Shown in pieces: positions 1 to 6,512 of a stretch of 13,008 nt of DNA (its first letter is position 1; every line of letters starts with the position of its first letter). The stretch is from JAXHUH01 sp034211175 (GTDB lineage: Bacteria; Actinomycetota; Acidimicrobiia; Acidimicrobiales; CAIXPF01), in the NCBI GenBank assembly GCA_034211175.1, contig JAXHUH010000304.1:1-13008 (forward strand), given 5' to 3'. The notes beneath the pieces were generated by a model. The model ran no database searches. It worked only from the letters and a program-made list of their open reading frames with translations, and was not told the origin of the DNA. Position numbers and translations under genes: made by a program.

Positions 1-26
1 GTCACGGCGGGCTCCTCGCCTCAGAA

Positions 27-38
27 GGGGGGGGGGGG
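27..38. repeat. 12-base G homopolymer
   Basis: Twelve consecutive G residues lie in the non-coding stretch upstream of the first histidine kinase. Such tracts are prone to slippage in replication and to sequencing error. Nothing else in bases 1-204 is convincingly coding: the open frames there are a by-product of the base composition. Confidence 0.9.
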
Positions 39-79
39 TCGGTTCGGAGCATGAGCGCCTCCCGCGCGGGCCACGAGCC

Positions 80-166
80 CCCGCAGGGTCGATCCGCGTG
101 CCCGCACGGGCGACCGGTGGCGGGGTGCGGGTCCCTCGGCCGGGTGATGGTGCGACCCCCTGCGGG
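80..166. repeat. Inverted repeat upstream of histidine kinase
   Basis: CCCGCAGGG at 80-88 is a perfect 9-bp inverted match to CCCTGCGGG at 158-166, in the 204-nt region before the kinase. The 69-nt spacing is long for a simple operator or hairpin, and in DNA this GC-rich a chance match is possible. It is listed because it is the only clear structure between the G tract and the kinase start. Confidence 0.35.
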
Positions 167-204
167 TGGTCGACATACCGGGGTGTCGGTGCACACGATG
201 AGGC

Positions 205-1434
205 GTGCACTGGCTCGGCATCGAAGGCCCGGCGTTCGACGGCGCGGGCGACGGCACCATCGGCGCGGTCGACACCGACGACGGCCAGCCCGTGGTCCAC
301 CGTCGGCTCGTGGCCATCGTCGTCGCGGCCGCCCTCGGTGCGGGCGCCGCCAACGTCGCCCTCGACCTGGGTGAGGGCGCGTACCGGGATCCCGGTGCGG
401 CCGGGTTCGGGTTGGCCGCGCTGTCGGTCCTGGCGCTGCTGACCATCCCGTCGTCGCCGCTGATCGCGGTCGCGGTCACGTCCGGCGTCGTCGCGATCAA
501 CGCGATGGTGGGGTTCGACATCGGCGTCGTCCAGTGGCCGCCGTGGATCGCCCTGTTCGCGTGCTTCGCCACGTGCGGGGCCCGGGACCGCGCCGTGGGC
601 GCCGCGCTCGCCGCCGCAGCGGTCGCGAGCTACGTCGGGTTCGATCGGGGCGACGTCGACCTCTCGATCGGCGTGGGCATCGCCACCTCGTTCCTGATCG
701 CCGTCGTCGGCGGCGACGCGCTGCGGGCCCGACGCGCGGTCGCCGCGTCCGAGCGCGCCCGGCTCGCGGCCGAGGCCCGCGAGCAGGCGTCGGCCGCGGA
801 ACGGGTCCTGCTCTCCGAGCGGGCCCGGTTGGCGCGGGAGCTGCACGACGCGCTCGGGCACGCCGTGAACGTCATGGTGCTCCAGGCCGGCGTCGGCGGC
901 CGGGTGTTCGACGACAACGCCGACTACGCGCGCCAGGCCCTCGGGACGATCGAGACCGTGGGCCGCGACGCACTGGGGGAGCTCGACCGGATGCTGGCCG
1001 TGCTCCACCCCGACCGGCACGAGGAGCTGGAGCTCGCCGACCCGACCATCGACGACGTCGCCGAGCTCGTCGACCGGGTCCGGGCGACCGGCCACGACGT
1101 CGAGCTGCGGCTCGACGGGCTCACCGCCGACGGCGCCGACCGCCCGCTCCCCGCCCGCAGCGCCCGGGCCGTCCACCGCATCGTCCAGGAGGCGTTGACC
1201 AACGCGGTGCGCCACGGTGCGGGCGGCGCCATCACCGTCGAGATCGGCCGCATCGACGGTGAGGTGACCGTCGTCGTGCGCAACGCCGGCGGCTTCGCCA
1301 CCATCACTCCCGGCCGGGGCCTCGTCAACATGCGCGAACGGGCGCGGCTCGAGGGCGGCAGCCTCGACGCCGGCCCCGACGAGGACGGGTTCACGGTCGT
1401 CGCCCGCCTGCCGCTGGCGAGGGTCGACGCGTGA
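205..1434 (+). CDS. Membrane sensor histidine kinase, NarL/DesK-type (HisKA_3)
   Basis: Sensor kinase of a two-component system, expected to autophosphorylate on His and pass phosphate to the regulator encoded next to it. About six hydrophobic segments span residues 35-172. A charged, probably coiled-coil linker (about 175-205) leads to the H-box with ELHDALGH, phospho-acceptor His214. The ATP-binding domain has an N-box with IVQEALTNAVRH (326-337) and a G2-like box GRGLVNMRER (370-379). The usual Asp of the G1 box (DxGxG) is replaced: the segment reads VVRNAGG, a variation I recall in actinobacterial kinases of this class. The start is GTG with an AGG only one base away, so it is uncertain; GTG at 292 (residue 30) also keeps all membrane segments. 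The 3' end overlaps the regulator by 4 nt (GTGA), indicating one operon. The inducing signal cannot be read from the sequence. Confidence 0.9.
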   Translation: MHWLGIEGPAFDGAGDGTIGAVDTDDGQPVVHRRLVAIVVAAALGAGAANVALDLGEGAYRDPGAAGFGLAALSVLALLTIPSSPLIAVAVTSGVVAINAMVGFDIGVVQWPPWIALFACFATCGARDRAVGAALAAAAVASYVGFDRGDVDLSIGVGIATSFLIAVVGGDALRARRAVAASERARLAAEAREQASAAERVLLSERARLARELHDALGHAVNVMVLQAGVGGRVFDDNADYARQALGTIETVGRDALGELDRMLAVLHPDRHEELELADPTIDDVAELVDRVRATGHDVELRLDGLTADGADRPLPARSARAVHRIVQEALTNAVRHGAGGAITVEIGRIDGEVTVVVRNAGGFATITPGRGLVNMRERARLEGGSLDAGPDEDGFTVVARLPLARVDA

Positions 1435-2087
1435 TCCGGGTGGTCCTCGCCGACGACGACGCGCTCGTGCGGACCGGGCTGCGTGTTCTGCTCGAGGCCA
1501 CCGGCGACGTCGAGATCGTGGGCGAGGCGCCCGATGGGCGCGAGGCCGTCCACCTCGCCCGGACGACCCGGCCCGACGTCGTCGTCATGGACGTCCGGAT
1601 GCCCCACGTCGACGGCGTCGCCGCGACCCGCGAGATCGCCTCGTGGGCCGCGCCCCGGGTGCGGGTCCTCGTCCTGACCACGTTCGACCACGACGAGGTC
1701 GTCGACGAGGCGCTCGCCGCCGGCGCCGACGGGTTCCTGCTCAAGCGGGCGACACCCGAGGAGCTGATCGCCGGGATCCGCACCGTCGCCGCCGGCGACG
1801 CGCTGGTTGCCCCGGCCGTGACCCGCCGGCTGATCGAGACGTTCGCCGCCCGCCGCGCCCACGACCGTGAGGCGCTCGCCCTCGCCACCCACCTGACCGA
1901 GCGGGAGGCCGCGGTGCTGCGGGCGCTGGCCGACGGGCGGTCCAACGCCGAGATCGCCGCAACGCTCCACATCAGCGCCGAGACCGTGAAGACCCACGTC
2001 AAGCGGGTGCTGACCAAGCTCGGCGTCCGCGACCGCACCCAGGCCGTCGTCTGGGCCCACCGCAGCGGCTTCGTCGATCAGGCGTGA
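1431..2087 (+). CDS. NarL/LuxR-family response regulator
   Basis: DNA-binding response regulator of 218 aa, the partner of the kinase just upstream. The receiver domain (1-120) shows the acidic pocket at residues 8-10, phospho-acceptor Asp54 within VVMDVRMP, the Thr83/Thr84 switch and Lys105. The C-terminal LuxR-type helix-turn-helix starts near 155 (LTEREAAVL) and includes NAEIAATLHISAETVKTHV and KLGVRDRTQAVV. Length and domain order are normal for the family. The GTG start overlaps the kinase stop as GTGA, so translation is probably coupled. A tiny ORF and then the erm gene follow on the same strand, so this regulator may be co-transcribed with erm. Target promoters are unknown. Confidence 0.93.
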   Translation: MIRVVLADDDALVRTGLRVLLEATGDVEIVGEAPDGREAVHLARTTRPDVVVMDVRMPHVDGVAATREIASWAAPRVRVLVLTTFDHDEVVDEALAAGADGFLLKRATPEELIAGIRTVAAGDALVAPAVTRRLIETFAARRAHDREALALATHLTEREAAVLRALADGRSNAEIAATLHISAETVKTHVKRVLTKLGVRDRTQAVVWAHRSGFVDQA

Positions 2088-2152
2088 CCGCCGGAGAAAC
2101 TCGCTTGTCCCGCCCGCCGACGGCGCCGAGACTGCCGCCGTGGCACCGATGA
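2084..2152 (+). CDS. Possible 22-aa upstream ORF between regulator and erm
   Basis: A GTG start overlaps the regulator's TGA as GTGA, giving a 22-codon frame that starts MTAGETRLSRPP and ends at TGA 2150-2152. That stop in turn overlaps an ATG as ATGA. The peptide resembles nothing I know. The case rests only on overlap geometry, which would let ribosomes pass from the regulator gene toward erm; it may be a chance open frame. Confidence 0.25.
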   Translation: MTAGETRLSRPPTAPRLPPWHR

Positions 2153-2241
2153 TGTTGACGGTGCGTCTCCGTGGCCGGCTCACGCCGGCGATGGGGATGG
2201 CACGAGCTGGATCCGACCTGGGCCGAGCGGCTCGTCGCTGA
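2149..2241 (+). CDS. Possible erm leader peptide with Arg-Leu-Arg motif
   Basis: A 30-codon frame starting ATG ATG begins MMLTVRLRGRLTP and overlaps the erm start in another frame. Residues 6-8 are Arg-Leu-Arg. Macrolide-bound ribosomes are known to stall at Arg/Lys-X-Arg/Lys motifs, and the ErmD leader peptide, as I recall it, has Arg-Leu-Arg at the same residue positions. Codon 8 overlaps the erm GTG, so a stalled ribosome would sit over the erm start rather than upstream of it, unlike classical attenuation. No Shine-Dalgarno sequence is visible. Arg codons are common in this DNA, so coincidence is a real possibility. Confidence 0.25.
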   Translation: MMLTVRLRGRLTPAMGMARAGSDLGRAARR

Positions 2242-2698
2242 GGCCGGCGTCGGTCGGGGCGACCTCGTCCTCGACATCGGCGCCGGGCACGGGGCGCTCA
2301 CCGCCCCGCTGCTGGCCTCCGGCGCCCGGGTCATCGCCATCGAACGGCACCCCCGGCGGCTCGCGCACCTGCGGGACCGCTTCGGCGACGACGTCCGCGT
2401 CGTGAACGCCGACGCCGCCGATCTCCGCCTGCCCCGCCGCGGCTTCCACGTCGTGGCCAACCCGCCGTACGGCGCCACCGCCCCGATCCTGCGCCGCCTG
2501 CTCCACCCCGGCAGCCGGCTCGAGAGCGCGCACCTCGTGCTCCAGCTCCAGGCCGTGCACCGCTGGGCCGACGGCGGCGACCGCAGGAGCAGGAACGGCC
2601 GCCCGTTCTCGGTGGTTGCCGGGGCCCGGCTGCCGCGCCGTGCGTTCCGCCCGCCACCCAAGGTCGACAGCGGCGTCCTCGTCGTCCGCCGCCGCTGA
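2171..2698 (+). CDS. erm: 23S rRNA adenine N6-methyltransferase, short Erm(37)-like
   Basis: S-adenosylmethionine-dependent methyltransferase expected to modify the macrolide-binding adenines around A2058 of 23S rRNA and so confer MLS resistance. Motif I is DIGAGHGAL (35-43), acidic Glu58 follows motif II, DAADLRLP (81-88) matches motif III, the catalytic NPPY is at 97-100, and a PPPKVDSGVLVV segment (161-172) is near the end. At 175 aa it stops just after the Rossmann domain; typical Erm/KsgA enzymes are about 240-280 aa with a helical RNA-binding domain. Mycobacterium tuberculosis Erm(37), about 179 aa, has the same shortened form and shares the SRRxWGWH N-terminus and a C-terminus ending VLVVRRR (from memory). 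The frame has a stop at 2156-2158, so GTG 2171 is the only start preserving that N-terminus; no ribosome binding site is visible. The gene follows a two-component system on the same strand. Regulation by WhiB7, known for erm(37), was not visible here. Confidence 0.88.
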   Translation: MAGSRRRWGWHELDPTWAERLVAEAGVGRGDLVLDIGAGHGALTAPLLASGARVIAIERHPRRLAHLRDRFGDDVRVVNADAADLRLPRRGFHVVANPPYGATAPILRRLLHPGSRLESAHLVLQLQAVHRWADGGDRRSRNGRPFSVVAGARLPRRAFRPPPKVDSGVLVVRRR

Positions 2699-2713
2699 CG
2701 GCCGGAGCGTCAG
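2695..2713. terminator. Compact convergent hairpin containing both stop codons
   Basis: CTGACG (2695-2700) and CGTCAG (2708-2713) form a perfect 6-bp stem with a 7-nt loop, GCCGGAG. The erm TGA lies in the left arm and the acetyltransferase's stop (TCA on this strand) in the right arm. It is placed where a bidirectional terminator is expected, but there is no T-tract on either side. Confidence 0.45.
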
Positions 2714-3216
2714 GGGAGCGGTCGCTCGAAGCAGGTGACCTCGAGCTCGCCGACCGGGAGGTAGCTGGTCACCGTGAAGCCCAGCGAGCGGTACCAACGC
2801 ACCAGCACCTCGTTCGACGACACCGCGTCGAAGCGGAACCACGGGTGACCGTACGCCCGAGCCCGCTCGAGCGCGTCGTCGACGATGCGCGTGCCGAGCC
2901 CGCCACCCCAGAAGCCGGGGAGCACGGCAAAGCCGCCGAAGTAGACCGCTGGGACGTCGCCCGATGGCCAACGGTCCATCTGGTGGTACGGCTCGGGACG
3001 CTCACTCAGGTCGTAGGTGCCGGCGACGACGTCGTCGAGCTGCACCAGGTAGCTCGTTCGGCCCTCCAACCGCTCCGCGAAGCGCTCGGCGGAGCGGAAC
3101 GGGTACCAGTGCGAGCGGTCCTGGACGCGGTGCATGTGCTCGCCGGCGATGGCGAGGATGCCAGCGATCACCGCAAGGTCGTCGGGCCCGGCCTCCCGCA
3201 CGGTCATGGTCGTCAT
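2710..3216 (-). CDS. GNAT-family N-acetyltransferase
   Basis: Acetyl-CoA-dependent N-acetyltransferase of 168 aa, close to the family's usual length. The N-terminal MTVREAGPDDL segment is the usual beta-1/alpha-1 opening. The acetyl-CoA pyrophosphate loop is in motif A at about 92-112 (FAVLPGFWGGGLGTRIV, a Q/RxxGxG/A variant), and motif B contains WYRSLGF (141-147). The substrate cannot be deduced: proteins of this type acetylate amines on small molecules, peptides or antibiotics. It converges on erm with only 11 nt between the stop codons, but this does not establish a shared function. The start is ATG at 3216; a second ATG three codons in is equally possible, and neither has a clear ribosome binding site. 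Confidence 0.85.
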   Translation of the reverse strand: MTTMTVREAGPDDLAVIAGILAIAGEHMHRVQDRSHWYPFRSAERFAERLEGRTSYLVQLDDVVAGTYDLSERPEPYHQMDRWPSGDVPAVYFGGFAVLPGFWGGGLGTRIVDDALERARAYGHPWFRFDAVSSNEVLVRWYRSLGFTVTSYLPVGELEVTCFERPLP

Positions 3217-3276
3217 CGCCCGGACGCTAGCCCTGGTTGTTCATGGGCACGCCGAGGACCCACCGGTGACCTGCAC

Positions 3277-3289
3277 GGATTCAGAATCC
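3277..3289. repeat. Short perfect palindrome GGATTC-A-GAATCC
   Basis: A 6-bp inverted repeat with a one-base centre in the 151-nt gap upstream of the acetyltransferase. The gap is noticeably less GC-rich than its surroundings, particularly around 3277-3347, as expected of a promoter or operator region. No convincing -10/-35 pair could be assigned. Confidence 0.4.
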
Positions 3290-3367
3290 CTCTTGGCGGG
3301 CCAACAAACGTCCTGACCAGGCTGAACGTAGCGATTTGAACAATTGGGGCTACGCCCGCCGGGCCGA

Positions 3368-4360
3368 TCAGCCCGCGCCGAGGGCCTCGGCCATGCGGGT
3401 GAGCTCGCCGGCGATGTCGGGGCCGGCGGGCTGGTAGACGAGCTCGGTGGTGCCGGTCGCCTCGAGCTGGGCGGCCCGGGCCCGCAGGTCGTCAGCGGTG
3501 CCGGTGAACGTCACGCTCGGCAACATCGGTGCGCCGTCGCGCAGCGCGATGCGGTCCTGCTCCGAGAGCGACACCAGATGGTTCTCGTGGGTGAGCAGGT
3601 GGCGCCGGGCGGGGTCGGCCTCCTCGACGCGGGCCCGCCACGCGGCGCCGGCGGGGAGCCGGTCGACGGCCTCGGCGCCGCCCCGCTCGTACAGACCGTG
3701 GTAGGCGACCGCGAGGCCGTGGCCGGCGGCGTCGAGCACCCGCTCGTCCATCGGCGTCTCGCCGTCGGCGAGGACGGTCCCGAACGTGAGGCGGGCCCGC
3801 CAGGTCGGCACGTCGTCGAGCTCGAGCGGCGAGCCGGGTGACGAGAACAGGCCGTCACCGAGCCGCTTCGCGACCGCCCACCCCTTCGGGCCGTCGCCGC
3901 CGATGAGGACCGGCACCTCGATCGGGCGCTTGGCGCCGAAGCCGTCGGGGTGGATCATGGCGATCGTGGCCCCGTCCCACTCGGCGTCCTCGCCACGTAG
4001 GAGGGCTCGCAGCACCTCGACGTAGCGCTCCACGTCGGCCCAGCGCATCGGGCGTTGGCCGAGCACGTGCCGGCCGGTGAACCCGGCGCCGAGCGCCACC
4101 GCCACCCGGCCCGGCGCCAGCTCGGCGAGCGTGGCGACGGCCGCGGCGTTGACCATCGGGTGGCGCAGCGACGGCACCAGGACCGCAGGACCGAGGCCGA
4201 TCCGCTCCGTGCGGTCGGCGGCGAGGGCCAGCATCGCCCACACGTCGGGGTAGAGGGCGGGCGAGTCGTACAGCCAGGCCCTCGTGTAGCCGAGGTCCTC
4301 GGCGACGGCGACGTGCTCGGGTGTGTCGATCGACGTGGCGAACGCGCACGACAGGTCCAA
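3368..4360 (-). CDS. LLM-class (luciferase-like) flavin/F420-dependent oxidoreductase
   Basis: TIM-barrel oxidoreductase of the bacterial luciferase-like family, 330 aa, which is the normal size. The N-terminal pattern of a short beta strand then AVAEDLGYTRAWLYDSP (19-34), the RIGLGPAVLVPSLRHPMV stretch (53-70), LAELAPGRVAVALGAGF (78-94) and PVLIGGDGPKGWAVAKRLGDG (150-170) are characteristic. In actinobacteria most such enzymes use coenzyme F420, but flavin mononucleotide is not excluded, and the substrate is unknown. The start is TTG with a good Shine-Dalgarno, GGGGGAG, 5 nt upstream on the minus strand, which supports this unusual start. It lies 130 nt downstream of the membrane protein gene on the same strand; a hairpin in the gap suggests a separate transcript. 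Confidence 0.88.
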   Translation of the reverse strand: MDLSCAFATSIDTPEHVAVAEDLGYTRAWLYDSPALYPDVWAMLALAADRTERIGLGPAVLVPSLRHPMVNAAAVATLAELAPGRVAVALGAGFTGRHVLGQRPMRWADVERYVEVLRALLRGEDAEWDGATIAMIHPDGFGAKRPIEVPVLIGGDGPKGWAVAKRLGDGLFSSPGSPLELDDVPTWRARLTFGTVLADGETPMDERVLDAAGHGLAVAYHGLYERGGAEAVDRLPAGAAWRARVEEADPARRHLLTHENHLVSLSEQDRIALRDGAPMLPSVTFTGTADDLRARAAQLEATGTTELVYQPAGPDIAGELTRMAEALGAG

Positions 4361-4459
4361 CGGTGCTCCCCCTCAGGCTCGCGGTGCCGGCCAGGTCTAC
4401 TCGCGGGCACCCGACGCGGGCGAGTGCACGGCCGGCTCGGGCGAGGGCCGGGTCCCCGT

Positions 4460-4490
4460 GCCCGCCGCGAGCGAGTGGCCGATGGCGGGC
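4460..4490 (-). terminator. Hairpin just after the 498-aa membrane protein gene
   Basis: GCCCGCC (4460-4466) pairs perfectly with GGCGGGC (4484-4490) around a 17-nt loop. The right arm directly abuts the minus-strand stop codon at 4491-4493. There is no U-tract, so this is at best a hairpin-only terminator of the kind proposed in high-GC actinobacteria. Confidence 0.35.
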
Positions 4491-5987
4491 TCAGTCGGCC
4501 GGGGGCGGTGGGACGATCACGTCCCACACCTCTCGGTCGACCAGGGTGAGCGACTCGGCCACGTCGGCGAGCTGCTCGTAGTCGGCCAGCCCGGACACGG
4601 TGACCATCCGGTTGGGCGACACCTGCCACGACAGCACCCGCTCGGTGCCCGCCTCGGGGTCGCCGGTGAGGTGCCACACGTCGGCGCCTCCGACGCGGCG
4701 CCGTTCGAAGTCGGAACCGAGCACGTGGTCGGGTGCCAGCTCGGCGGCGAACATGGCGGTCTCGACGGTGATCGGCGGGCCGACCCCGAACGGCGCGCGG
4801 ACGATCACCCGGCTGCCGTGCATCACCGGCCCCTCACCGGCCACCGCGTCGACGAGCACCTCGACGGGTCCGTCCGCCGGGAGCGTGGCGTTGCCGGCGC
4901 CGTCCACGTCGATGCTGTCGAGGAGCCCGACGAGCTCATCCTCGGGTGTACCCCGGCCGTGCACGGTGACGAGGTACCCGTCGCGCCGTTGGTACACGGT
5001 CGTGCTCCCGGTGCCGTCGCCGGCCACGATCGCGGCACCGTGGGGCGTGTCGACCGTCCGTCCGTTCGTCCCCGCGGGAAGCTCCTCCTCGTTGACGAAG
5101 ACCACGGCGGCGCTCCGGTAGACCCCGTCGTCGCCGGGTGTCGCGGTCACGAGAACCTGGACCGGCGAGGACGGGTCGAGCGGGTCGATGGTGAACGAGA
5201 GGATCTCGCCGGACTCGACCTCGAAGCCGGTGTCCGCGATCGGCAGCAGGAGCAACGGCCCCTCGGGGTCCTCGTCCGCGGCGACGAGGGTTCGGCTCTC
5301 CGGCGCGGTGACGACGCGGAAGATGCCGAACGCGGCGGCGAGCGCCAGGACACAGGCGAGGCCGATGACCACCGGGCGGCTCAGTCGGCCGGAACGGCCC
5401 TCGTCGGTGTCGACCCATCCGCTGGTCGCACCGTTGCCCCGGCCGTCGGCGGGCGCGGTGAACACCGGCTCCTCGGCGGCCGGCGCGGCCGGGGTGTACC
5501 TGGTCGCCGACGGGCGGAGGCGGTGGCCCGCCCGGTCCTCCAGCCACGATCCGTAGCGGTCGAGCTCCTCGCCCACCGACACCCGGACCGGTGCGGCGCC
5601 CTCGGCGAGCGCGGCGCCGAGCCGGTCACTCGCGTAGTTCGCATCGGCGCGCACGGTCGGGCCGTCGAGCCCGAAGAGGTCGGCGACGGTGGCGACCGGC
5701 CAGCCGAACGCTCGGACGAGCAGGAGGCTGGCGCGCTCGCCGTCGTGGAGGCGGCCCAGGAGGTCGGGGAGCCGGGGATCGAAGCGGGGCCGAAGCGGTA
5801 GGGCCGCCGGGCCGCCCCGGTGGCGTTCGCGGGCCGGCCCCGAGATGGCCCGCAGCCGGGACCGGGCGCTCCCGGTGCCGGCCCGTCGGATCAGATCGTC
5901 GTCGGCCGCGGCGGACGGACCGGCGAGGACAGCCAGCGCGGCGCGGAGCAGCGCAGTGACCTCGGCGTCGGAGGTTTCGGTGCCCAC
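4491..5987 (-). CDS. Membrane-anchored protein with sigma-region-4-like N-terminus
   Basis: A 498-aa protein that I do not recognise as a named family. Residues 73-127 (LPDLLGRLHDGERASLLLVRAFGWPV, ATVADLFGLDGPTVRADANYASDRLGAAL) read like the region-4 helix-turn-helix of ECF/SigE sigma factors; no region 2, which binds the -10 element and core polymerase, is visible ahead of it. A Pro/Ala-rich linker (about 160-200) leads to one strongly hydrophobic segment (about 205-227, VVIGLACVLALAAAFGIF), so the N-terminus should be cytoplasmic and the remaining 270 residues outside. The outer part is acidic, Gly/Val/Thr-rich and probably beta-structured, with no motif I can name. The start is GTG with a weak upstream GATGAGATG. 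It faces the EthD gene divergently. It may be a membrane-tethered regulator or sigma-like sensor; the function is unproven. Confidence 0.75.
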   Translation of the reverse strand: MGTETSDAEVTALLRAALAVLAGPSAAADDDLIRRAGTGSARSRLRAISGPARERHRGGPAALPLRPRFDPRLPDLLGRLHDGERASLLLVRAFGWPVATVADLFGLDGPTVRADANYASDRLGAALAEGAAPVRVSVGEELDRYGSWLEDRAGHRLRPSATRYTPAAPAAEEPVFTAPADGRGNGATSGWVDTDEGRSGRLSRPVVIGLACVLALAAAFGIFRVVTAPESRTLVAADEDPEGPLLLLPIADTGFEVESGEILSFTIDPLDPSSPVQVLVTATPGDDGVYRSAAVVFVNEEELPAGTNGRTVDTPHGAAIVAGDGTGSTTVYQRRDGYLVTVHGRGTPEDELVGLLDSIDVDGAGNATLPADGPVEVLVDAVAGEGPVMHGSRVIVRAPFGVGPPITVETAMFAAELAPDHVLGSDFERRRVGGADVWHLTGDPEAGTERVLSWQVSPNRMVTVSGLADYEQLADVAESLTLVDREVWDVIVPPPPAD

Positions 5988-6137
5988 CGGTTCATCTCAT
6001 CGCGGTACGACGCCAATTGCTCCCACTGCGTGCGCGAAACGGACGATTGGTCACCCGGTTCACCGTGTGCGACGTTGGCCGTTCGCGGGCCCGATCGGGG
6101 TCCGTCGCCACGTGACCGGGGGGATGGTGACCGGACG

Positions 6138-6512
6138 ATGACGGTCAAGCTCACGTTCTGCCTCCGCCGGCGGCCCGACCTGAGCCTCGAGGAGTTCCAG
6201 CGCTACTGGCTGGAGACCCACGGGCCGCTCGTGCGGGAACGGGCCGTCGCCATGGGGGTTCGGCGCTACGTCCAGGCCCACACGCTCGATCTGCCCGGCC
6301 TCCACGACGCCTACCGGCGCCGCAACGACGGCTGCCCCGAGCCCTTCGACGGCGTCGCCGAGCTGTGGTTCGACGACCTCTCGGCGCTCGGAGGCGGTGA
6401 GGGAGCCAAGCAGGCGGCCGCCGAGCTGCTGGCCGACGAGCGCAACTTCATCGACCTGTCCCGCTCCCCGATGTGGATGAGCGAGGAGCACGAGCTCTAC
6501 CCCGGCACCTGA
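6138..6512 (+). CDS. EthD-domain protein (dimeric alpha/beta-barrel)
   Basis: A 124-aa protein matching the EthD family of small ferredoxin-like dimers. The signature opening is LTFCLRRRPDLSLEEFQRYW (5-24) followed by THGPLV (27-32); YVQAHTLD (44-51), GVAELWFDD (72-80) and the closing FIDLSRSPMW (104-113) also fit. EthD was named for a component required in ethyl tert-butyl ether degradation, and related proteins occur beside many oxidoreductases, so the biochemical role here is open. The frame is open much further upstream, but the family begins at this ATG; a GGGGGG run lies about 13-20 nt before it. The 152-nt gap to the next gene leaves co-transcription undecided. Confidence 0.85.
   Translation: MTVKLTFCLRRRPDLSLEEFQRYWLETHGPLVRERAVAMGVRRYVQAHTLDLPGLHDAYRRRNDGCPEPFDGVAELWFDDLSALGGGEGAKQAAAELLADERNFIDLSRSPMWMSEEHELYPGT

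Noticed and set aside
2104..2160. Promoter for erm from TTGTCC or TTGACG hexamers
   Set aside because: No -10 element lies at a proper distance from either hexamer, and no AT-rich WhiB7-type box is seen.
924..2183. Minus-strand open frame of 419 codons opposite the first two-component system
   Set aside because: The opposite strand encodes clear kinase and regulator domains; this translation has no motif.
3270..3305. tRNA-like segment around GATTCAGAATCC, suggesting a tRNA end or attachment site
   Set aside because: The loop does not fit the TTCRA pattern of a T-arm, no anticodon or acceptor stem could be folded, and no repeated copy or integrase is present.
4323..5801. Long plus-strand open frame of 492 codons
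   Set aside because: It is antisense to the LLM start and the membrane protein gene, has Arg/Gly/His-rich composition without motifs, and is explained by GC-rich third positions of the minus-strand gene.
5820..6137. Upstream extension of the EthD gene by 106 codons
   Set aside because: The extension overlaps the N-terminal coding part of the divergent membrane protein and lacks family similarity; EthD homology begins at ATG 6138.
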